Source: Ctena decussata (taxonomy: Eukaryota > Mollusca > Bivalvia > Lucinida > Lucinidae). From it: a DNA stretch of 64,000 nucleotides. This document shows, piece by piece, positions 56,531 through 64,000 of the stretch; the stretch's first letter is position 1; each line of letters begins with the position of its first letter. The DNA is taken from NCBI GenBank assembly GCA_963989385.1, contig OZ022501.1, positions 96,704,979 to 96,768,978 on the forward strand, read 5' to 3'. A program made the position numbers and the translations under genes. The notes beneath the pieces were generated by a model. That model did no database searches. It saw only the letters and a list, made by a program, of their open reading frames with translations, and had not been told where the DNA came from.

Positions 56531-57736
56531 ACAGTAGGCCCTTGTTCTACTATAATCCAAATAAGTAGGACGCCCCGGCACTAGAAGTTATACCCAGCAT
56601 CATCACCAACCAACTCCTCCATTGTCATAAAGCTATCAATGAATCCCTAACAGTTTCAAATTTTAACAATTCAGAGTTTCAAATGTTAACAATTCTGAAT
56701 TGTCCCCTTTTTCTGTATCATTGTTCAGGCTATTCATGAACATGTTGATGGCCAAAAGGAAATTTATCATATGCTAAAAATGTGTACATAATATATCGCT
56801 TTGTGCCATGGAAAGGCCTGTTGCAATGCGTAAGCGTTAAGTACTCACCGACATTACCGACTTTTACATACATAACACTGTCAGTTCTACATATAAGCAA
56901 GCCACAAACATAGATAGATGGAATAACAAAAAATTCAGTTAATGTGATAAGGGAGGAAAATCGTCAAAAGCGCTTGTTTCTAAATCTTAACAATGAATTT
57001 GAACTCTGCTCTTTGAGTTTTTACAGATACACAGATCAGCCCACTCCGGCATAAGCGCAGTCTTATCAGTCTATCCTCAGCATAAAAGATGTCTTCATCA
57101 TGGATCATCATGTAGAATATATATGCCGAAAAGGACTGATCAGATCCCATGAATGCACCGGCACTGGACAGTGTGCCGGCTGCTCTGACCAGTTAGATTA
57201 TTCGATGCCCTAAGGCCATTTTTCGCGACGCCGCTGCACGATTTTTGGAAAAGCTAATGCTTTGCTCTATTGCTATACATAAACACTGTTTCTTACACAG
57301 GTTTTGGTATATTTCTTCGGATGCAAAGCCAAATACTTTGCATTAAATTCAGAGTTTCATTTTTAATGCAATCAGTGTATAAAAAGCAAAAGCAATGTGG
57401 CCAAGTTCAAGGCACTTGTAAAAGAAAAAACGTGCTTTTTAACGGAAATATTGAAAAAAAGTACATGTACTATCAAAAATAGAATATTAAAGTTTCCATC
57501 TGTTATTTTTAGCAGATGAGGTAAATCTGATATGGATAAAAATAGACAAAATCGGACGGAGTCTTTGTTTGTTATGTCTGTGAAGAAAATAAAGAAGAAA
57601 TGTAGTCCTTTCCAATCTCTTTAGCTTAATATTGCAGCCCTAAAAATGTTTAGAACGAATCATTGCAGTACACACTCTCCAGGTATTTTCCGACTAAGTG
57701 TGACGTATCGTTTCTTCCGAAAATAACTCGGTATCA
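56531..57736. other. Spacer, no gene recognised
   Basis: AT-rich. Possible 3' flank of the DIRS-like element. Confidence 0.35.
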
Positions 57737-58429
57737 CTAAACCACTTGAATACTGGCTTGCCGCCGAGACGGCAAGCCAATAAAAGAGTTTTCTGAAGAC
57801 CAAAACCCTGCCTTCACAACATCTTCAAGTGGGATCTTGTTTGACCAAGCCCAAGATAAAGCTAGAGCCCTAACTTCATGAGCATTTCCGGAGACTTGGT
57901 TCAAATTCCCAGTTCCATAAGCCAACTTAATGGTCTGAACAATCCACCTAGAAATAGTGTCACATGAAATCTCCTTATCATAAGAATCCAGGTGAGAAAT
58001 AAATAGCCTTTTACGACCCTTTCTCCTAGATAAAACCCTGTCAAGATATATCTTAAGAGCTCTAACTGGACAAAGCAAAGAATCTTGATCTGAGAGCGAA
58101 GGCAAAGAAATCGGAGAGCTCAAAACTGATGGAAGCTGATTCTTTGCCAGAAACCCAGGAAAAGTAGATAATCAGACTGACTGATCTGAAAACTGAACAT
58201 CAGAACAGGACAAGGCATGAATTTCGCTACGCCTGCCACCAGATGCCAAAGCAGTGAGAAATACAGTCTTAAAGGTCAGTTCCTTAAAACTACATGAATC
58301 GAGAGGTTCGAAGGGTGCAGATTTCAATGCGGAAAGAACTACAGCAAGATCCCATTTTGGAAAATGAGGCCTTGTCCTAGGACGTTCCAGCTCAAAACTT
58401 CTAACTACGTCAGACAAAACAGACTGCAC
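57737..58429 (-). pseudogene. DIRS-like element: tyrosine recombinase C-terminal part
   Basis: One frame with a single in-frame TGA near 58150. The upstream half has FLTALASGGRRSEIHAL (box I Arg). The downstream half has HEVRALALSWAW (H-x-x-R of box II) and FWSSENSF. These are tyrosine-recombinase core motifs of DIRS-type retrotransposons, which integrate a circular cDNA. The catalytic Tyr expected just after SENSF is not visible. Instead the frame runs into a palindrome (GCTTGCCGTCTCGGCGGCAAGC) and stops. It continues upstream at 59086-60017 across a retroposon insertion. Decayed copy. Confidence 0.75.
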
Positions 58430-58430
58430 A

Positions 58431-59085
58431 CCGGGGGATCGGTCGTCAGACTCTATGATGGCCCCGACCTAAAGCTATATATTTTAGTTGGTTGGGACCG
58501 GAGCCTTTTTGTCTGTTGCTTGGTCCACCGGGGCTCAACTGGTGACCTTCTTTTGCTTCAGATTTCCAGTGGGGTTGTTTGGCAGGAGAGGGATCTCCAC
58601 CTGTCAGACGGCCCGTTGTATCTGTTGAGTCCTCGTCTTTGCTTCTTCATGGTGTTGAAATTTGATTTATGTGTTTACCGTGATGATTCATTGACGAGTT
58701 AGAGGGTTATCATGCGAACCGAACAACCAACTAAATGTTTTGTACCACTTCAGAAACTGAGGGTGAGGTTGGGCCTGTAAAATCGATTTAAGCCCCCCAG
58801 TAATTCATTACTGACCGTTCCAAGGCGGTAGTTCTGTTGTGGTTCTCTGTTGCCTGTTTTTGGTGTCAGAGTTTCTGTGATGTTTTACCTTTTGTATGTT
58901 CTTATTATTTTTGGTTCGGTTTGGGTTGCTGAGTGGCCACCTTTTGGGAACAAGCTGCTCACTCGGTTGGCCATATGTTCTCTGTATCTTGATTATTTGT
59001 AATCTTAGTTGTTTCCAACTATGGTTTGAGGGCTGGATTTGGATTTTGATTGTTTCAGTTCCTGGTCTTTGCATACTTTTTACTT
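58431..59085 (+). mobile_element. 5'-truncated retroposon 3' end, copy 2 (A-rich version)
   Basis: Inserted in the recombinase reading frame of the DIRS-like element. Compared with the reverse complement of 60322-60676, positions 58434-58782 carry about 50 A where the other copy has G, one transversion and no C/T pairs. The adjoining 300 bp are nearly identical. It ends GCATACTTTTTACTT. Confidence 0.85.
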
Positions 59086-60017
59086 TGATTGGAGAAGTCA
59101 ATATTTGAAATCTGCTTCAACGTAGTCGAAATAGCCGAACGATAGCCCTTAACTGTGGCTGGAGAAAAGTTCTTATCATGCAAAGAGATTGAAAATTCTC
59201 CAAACATGTTCACAGAAGGATTGAAGGGATCCATTTCCCTTCTGATGCACCAATCCACCCAAGATTTCCACCTGTAATCGTATAGATTGTTTGTGGAAGA
59301 TCTTTTTGCGGAATAGAATCGACTGGCAACTGACTGAGAAATGCCTGTCGCTTGCAAACGTTGTTGAATAGCAACCAAGCGTGAAGGCGGAATACTTGAG
59401 GGGTGGGATGCAACATTCTGGAAATTGGTTGATACAGCAAATCCTTTTTCAAAGGAAGACGAACTGCAGGTGCCACCAGAAGTGACAGAAGTAGAGGGTA
59501 CCATGCTTGTCCTTCCCAAAGAGGAGCAATGAGGCACACTAAACACTCTTCTTCCTGAATTTTCCTGAGGCAAGGAAGAATCAGTGGAAATGGAGGAAAT
59601 GCATATGCCCACATCCCGAGCCAACTCAGACTCAGTGCATCTGTTGCATATGCCTCTGGATCCAGAATCCAGACCAGGAGACACGAACAGAGGTAATTTC
59701 CTGTTCAGACGAGATGCAAATAGATCCATATGAGATTTGCCCCAAATATGCAAAATCTGAGATGCCACTCTCGGACTGAGGGACCATTCTGTTTGAACAA
59801 TGTTCCCTTTCCTGGATAAGCAGTCTGCTAGGGTGTTCAGCCTCCCAGGTAAATATCTTGCCTTGATGTGAACTTCCTCCTGAGCACACCATAATGCAAT
59901 CTCTACTGCTAGATTGCTCAAGGTTTGAGAGTGAGTCCCCCCCTGTTTGTTCACATAGGCTGCCACTGTTGTGTTGTCCGTGGCAAGCAGCACTGAATGA
60001 CCCTTGACGTGAACTGC
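59086..60017 (-). pseudogene. DIRS-like element: RNase H end and recombinase N-terminal part
   Basis: Reading down the minus strand, RNase H continues (AVHVKGHSVLLATDNTTVAA with the Asp of TDN, then IKARYLPGRLNTLADCLSR). The linker and the recombinase N-terminal region follow (YRWKSWVDWCIRREMDPF, FSPATVKGYRSAIS). The frame changes near 59632 and again near 59390, so the copy is not functional. The block order RNase H then recombinase matches DIRS elements. Confidence 0.75.
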
Positions 60018-60022
60018 AAAAG

Positions 60023-61115
60023 TAAAAAGTATGCAAATACCAGGAACTGAAACAATCAAAATCCAAATCCAGCCCTCAAACCATAGTTGGAAACAACTAA
60101 GATTACAAATAATCAAGATACAGAGAACATATGGCCAACCGAGTGAGCAGCTTGTTCCCAAAAGGTGGCCACTCAGCAAACCAAACCGAACCAAAAATAA
60201 TAATAACATACATAAGGTAAAACATCACAGAAACTCTGACACCAAAACAGGCAACAAAGAACCACAACAGAACTACCGCCTTGGAACGGTCAGTAATGAA
60301 TTACTGGGGGGCTTAAATCGACTTTACAGGCCCAACCTCACCCTCAGTTTCTGAAGTGGTACAAAACACTCAGCCGGCCGTTCGGCTCGCACGACAACCC
60401 CCCAACCCGCCAACGAACCACCACGGCAAACACACAAACCAAACCCCAACACCATGAAGAAGCAAAGACGAGGACCCAACAGACACAACGGGCCGCCCGA
60501 CAGGCGGAGACCCCCGCCCTGCCAAACAACCCCACCGGAAATCCGAAGCAAAAGAAGGCCACCAGCCGAGCCCCGGCGGACCAAGCAACAGACAAAAAGG
60601 CCCCGGTCCCAACCAACCAAAACACATAGCTCCAGGCCGGGGCCACCACAGAGCCCGACGACCGACCCCCCGGTGCGCAACCAAAGAGCGCAGTAAAGCC
60701 ACCAACCGCGACCGGGCCAATCACCAAGCACGCAGACCGTCGTACAACATCCAAACCACAGCCAACACGCCTGTGACGCACCACCATCTTTCGGAATTGA
60801 TCAGAAAAATCAGTCCTACCCTTAATCTTTTTGAATTTGTAAACTAAGTCACCATAAAATTCTGGCTCCGACAGGCCTCGGTGTGAAAGAAATTCCAATC
60901 CGACATCAAATTTCGAAACCAATTCATGGCGTCTGCGATAGAATTTAGAAAAAGCCCCTCCAAGCCTATGATACCGATAGCCCCGCTGAAGAAGCCCAGC
61001 AGCCAAACACCCACTACGAGCACTAAAGCCATCCACACGACCACACACCCCAGCAAATCTTATAAGTTGAGAAATATACACTCCACAAGAGGGACGACGC
61101 GGAACGCCACCACCC
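60023..61115 (-). mobile_element. 5'-truncated retroposon, copy 3, A-to-G hypermutated
   Basis: It splits the RNase H frame of the DIRS-like element (LLALQAF / AVHVKG) with a 5 bp target duplication CTTTT (60018-60022, 61116-61120). It includes a long open frame with FYRRRHELVSKFDVGLEFL and GLSEPEFYGDLVYKF, a peptide I associate with a widespread invertebrate retroelement. Further on the peptide becomes VRHRRVGCGLDVVRRSAC, where I remember a K/I/Y/N/Q-rich family version. Every difference is explained by A-to-G on this strand. Against copy 2, about 50 A/G changes lie at 60322-60676. Confidence 0.8.
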
Positions 61116-61120
61116 AAAAG

Positions 61121-62300
61121 CTTGAAGAGCCAACAAGACTGCTTTCATTTCTAGAACATTGATGTGTTGTTCTTTGAAAGACAGGGACCAAAAACCCGAG
61201 GCCATGTGATTGTCCATGTGAGCCCCCCAACCCTCCAGGCTTGAATCTGTAAAAAGATGTAGCTGTGGAGGAGGAGGATGAAGAGGAGACATGGCCATTA
61301 GAAAGTCCATGTCCATCCAAGGACTCATTGCCTTGCAAAACCAAGGACCTAAAGGGATCTTGTTGTCCCACAAAGCCAGTGCTTGACACCACCTGTCCTT
61401 GAGTTCCCACTGGAGGGACCTCTTGAAAGCTTTCCCTAGTGGAAGAAGATTGGCCATAGACTCCATCTGACCCAGAATGGAATATAATTGGCGAGCCGAA
61501 GCTTCTTTGGCTCTCCACAACTTGGTCAATGCTTGTTGAAAAGAGACAATGTTGACCTGAGAGGGACCAATTATTGCTAGGCTGAGCTTGAAATGAGCAC
61601 CTAGGAAAGTGAAGTCCTGAACTGGAACTAGTTCTGACTTTCCCCAGTTGGGAATAAAGCCTAGATCTAGAATAATCTTCAGGAGCCTTCTGCTGTGAAG
61701 CCATGATAGGGTTTCTGACGCTGAAGGTTGTAACCATCGTCCAGGTATGCATGGACTCGAATACCTTGACGCGAACATGACTCAAGACTGTTTTCAAGAC
61801 TCGAGTGAACACATACGGACTTACAGAGAGGCCGAACGGTAAGGCTCGAAACTGGTATACTTTCCCTTCGAAAACAAACCGAAGATAACGTCGTGATCGC
61901 CGATGGATGCCTATGTGGAATTAAAATCTTAAAAAGTTCCTTCAAGAGCAGAGAATACATACAGAAGTAGGAACATGGGCCAGATTACGTAGTTACGAAG
62001 TATGCATCCTTGAGATCGAGAGAAGTTACCCAGTCGCCTTTCTGAAGAGCTTGTCTGATTGAGTTCAGTGTCTCCATTTTGAAATGGGGACATAGAACAA
62101 ATTGATTGAGACGAGAAAGGTCTATCACTGGTCGCCAACCTCCTGACCTTTTCTGTACCAGAAAAATGCGACTGAAGAACCCTCTCCTGGGATGAACCCC
62201 TGTTACTTCTTCGATAGCCTGCTTTTGAAGTAATGACCTCACTTCGTCTCTCAAGATTTCCAACTTGACAGGATCTTGTGGCATACGAGTACACCATCTT
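61121..62300 (-). pseudogene. DIRS-like element: reverse transcriptase and RNase H start
   Basis: Minus-strand blocks in order: LEILRDEVRSLLQKQAIEEV, GFFSRIFLVQKRSGGWRPVI, DLSRLNQFV, SLDLKDAYF (motif A) and, after a 79 bp insertion at 61919-61997, GIHRRSRRYLRFVF, ALPFGLSVCPYVFTRVLKTV and VHAYLDD (motif C). Then LHLFTDSSLEGWGAHMD (RNase H first Asp) and NVLEMKAVLLALQAF. Frame changes and the insertion show decay. RT with YLDD fused to RNase H and followed by a recombinase is the DIRS layout. Confidence 0.8.
61919..61997 (-). mobile_element. 79 bp fragment of the 382 bp repeat inserted in RT
   Basis: On the minus strand GTAACTACGTAATCTGGCCC to CTTGAAGGAAC and AGATTTTAATTC separates DAYF from HIGIH. 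It ends like the satellite unit (CAGATTTTAATT), so that end may be a retroposon 3' end. Confidence 0.7.
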
Positions 62301-62504
62301 GGTGGAGACAGAAATAGTCGAGGTAGGACACTTAATTGAATTTGATACCCACTTCATACGACAGACAGTGTCCAAACATCGGAAGTAATCTTTTCCCAGG
62401 CCTTTAGGAAGAAAGAAATTCTTCCTCCTGTTGGCAGGTGTGATCTTGGAACCTGCTCTGGGCATGAACCACAAATTGTCATGCCTTGACAAAAGTAGAA
62501 AGTA

Positions 62505-62666
62505 TGCAAAGACCAGGAACTGAAACAATCAAAATCCAAATCCAGCCCTCAAACCATAGTTGGAAACAACTAAGATTACAAATAATCAAGTTACAGAGAA
62601 CATATGGCCAACCGAGTGAGCAGCTTGTTCCCAAAAGGTGGCCACTCAGCAACCCAAACCGAACCA
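62505..62666 (-). mobile_element. 5'-truncated retroposon 3' end, copy 4
   Basis: Starts at GGTTCGGTTTGGG and ends GCATACTTTCTACTT on the minus strand, between the gag-like and RT parts of the DIRS-like element. Confidence 0.75.
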
Positions 62667-62737
62667 GACAAGCCTGGGAACCGAAGTGGGCACCCCTAAG
62701 GGGCACTAGACATAGGTCCTTTACCTTTCTTAGGACC

Positions 62738-63987
62738 TTAATTCTGGCCTGAATTCCCAGGATTTTTCCGAGAATTCCTCTGAAAATGCTTCCCTTGACC
62801 TTGGGTCAAACTAGAGGTTCTGGTAGCACTGGGCCCAACAGAAACACTTAACCCACCGTAAGAAGGTTTAGTTGAGGATTCTGAAACTTTGGGACCCTTC
62901 TTTTTAAAACCAGATGACTGCTGTTTACTTGCCCCCACTACCGCCATCTGGAGGGATTTATGGGTAAGTCCGTCTTTGTATTGCTTCACAATTTCAGGGA
63001 ACTTTTCGCCAAATATTGTGGAAGACTCAATGGGCTGAACTCTTAAATATTGTTTGACCTCGGAATCTAAATCTGAAACAGCCAAGCAAGCATCTCTACG
63101 AGCTTAAAGAGGACCTGAAGCAAGTCTAGTAAAAATCTCAATCAAGTGAGACTGCGATATGGCTACCGCCTGAAGATAACGGGAGACTTCCATCATGTCA
63201 TCCTTGGACAAAGAGTCCTGCTGCATCGTTCCATACAGAAACAACTCAGAATGAGAGGCAACCTGCATCCCAGTTCTCGCCAATTTTTCCCAATTCTCTA
63301 GAGTCGAGAACTGAATTACATGAGAAGAGGGGACCGAAGTCCCCTGCTTCATGAAATCTCTTAACCCTGGATTGACATAGGGGGGGGGGGATCCATACTA
63401 ATTGAAGGGTTTAAAGTTTCATATGAAGAGGCCTGAAAAATTTTAGGTTTGCTTTTCAAAGAAACAAATGATCCGGATTTAAAACCTTTAGGATATGAGG
63501 GAAGAGGTGTCATCAGAACCTCTTCCTCTCCTTTTAAGCGTTTGTTCATCTTAAAAAGAGAACTAGAAATGCTACTAGATTGGGGCAGGGCTAATGATGT
63601 TTCTTCAGGCCTATCTTGGTCTCTGAAAAAATCCAAGGCAGAAGCCCCAACTGCCCTACTTTTTGCCTCCGGGATGGGACAAACAGTAGGACCCAGCCTA
63701 GAGCGAAGCTTGAATATAGCTTCCTTATACGAAAGTGAATCTTTAGGGGATTCATCCTCTTTCTCCACATCGGGTTCAGAGTCTGAATCCCCTATTCGTT
63801 CGCCCTCCCCAACGCGAACTTGCAGTTGATCTGGATCAGATTCATTCTCTGAATTATCCATACAGATCACCTTTTCAGCTCCCGGGCGGGTGACTGGAAC
63901 CTTATGAGCTACTACCCGTGGGGCTGTTGTAGAAAGATTATCAATTCGACTCGATAAATCTTTCAGTGCCTGACCTTGCTGTTCCAC
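62738..63987 (-). pseudogene. DIRS-like element: gag-like ORF
   Basis: A Ser/Glu-rich, low-complexity N-terminal part (MEQQGQALKDLSSRIDNL, then SKSRAVGASALDF-like hydrophobic spots) is followed after a G-run (about 63381-63390) by a frame change. The next segment includes FSTLENWEKLARTGMQVASH and MMEVSRYLQAVAISQSHLIE. An in-frame TAA near 63104 follows, then a basic tail (KKKGPKVSES, GKHFQRNSRKNPG). Position before RT and the helical/basic layout suggest a gag-like protein. No zinc knuckle is seen. Homology is not certain. The element continues past the window end. Confidence 0.6.
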
Positions 63988-64000
63988 TAATTTTGTTAAT

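Noticed and set aside
56341..56568. Hydrophobic, membrane-like open frame seen at four places
   Set aside because: It is the same retroposon 3' end translated each time. The repeats at 58431, 60023 and 62505 explain it.
60344..61117. 257-codon open frame as a host gene
   Set aside because: It lies in a truncated retroposon. Its length is inflated because A-to-G changes remove stop codons (TAA, TAG and TGA positions in the other copy read TGG here).

Overview
This is a eukaryotic, AT-rich, repeat-dense window, almost certainly from a marine invertebrate and most likely a bivalve mollusc. That assignment is inference: it rests on the split OXCT1 gene, GT-AG introns, KDZ, LINE and DIRS-type elements, and dispersed repeats with 130-160 bp tandem cores that I associate with bivalve genomes. 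No prokaryotic, rRNA or intact tRNA features are visible.

Host gene. Four exons of the mitochondrial ketone-body enzyme gene OXCT1 (SCOT) lie on the minus strand at 37239-37407, 7455-7560, 6294-6388 and 2462-2583. Phases and peptide order agree across all four. The gene continues beyond both window edges. The intron between the first two exons is about 29.7 kb and holds most of the mobile DNA. Exon 7455-7560 carries two compensating one-base indels that create a premature stop.

Central system (9859-28227). The OXCT1 intron contains an 18.4 kb DNA transposon. It has about 62 bp imperfect terminal inverted repeats and a matching 7 bp ATCTGAC on each side. It carries a KDZ-type transposase (12313-14895, minus) and a three-exon gene (19553-24572, plus) whose protein has a DNA-binding domain of the NRF1/EWG family. 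Both ends carry arrays of the palindromic motif TGCG-N6-CGCA, close to the NRF1 half-site arrangement TGCG-N4-CGCA. I propose that the captured NRF1-like protein binds the element's own ends. Smaller MITEs, a mariner-type element and tandem-core elements are nested inside. Two AAGCTTGC-type arrays outside it (7640-7860, 28640-29000) may be the ends of an older element into which it inserted.

29-47 kb. A 2 kb fold-back element (29302-31316), a 3.1 kb giant palindrome (31826-34870), further tandem-core elements, MITEs, a SINE head, and a non-autonomous hAT with a perfect 8 bp target duplication (44405-46143).

47-55 kb. A 5'-truncated LINE ORF2 (47190-54581) is split by a 4.49 kb insertion (49227-53717) with 12 bp perfect inverted termini and an 11 bp target duplication. 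The insertion holds inverted GGGTCGTTTCGGCC-type repeats, a large microsatellite and six 382 bp satellite units.

56-64 kb. A decayed DIRS-like tyrosine-recombinase retrotransposon on the minus strand (gag, RT/RNase H, recombinase) is broken by 5'-truncated retroposon copies. Two of these copies differ by about 50 one-directional A/G changes confined to one block, the signature of RNA or DNA editing hypermutation.
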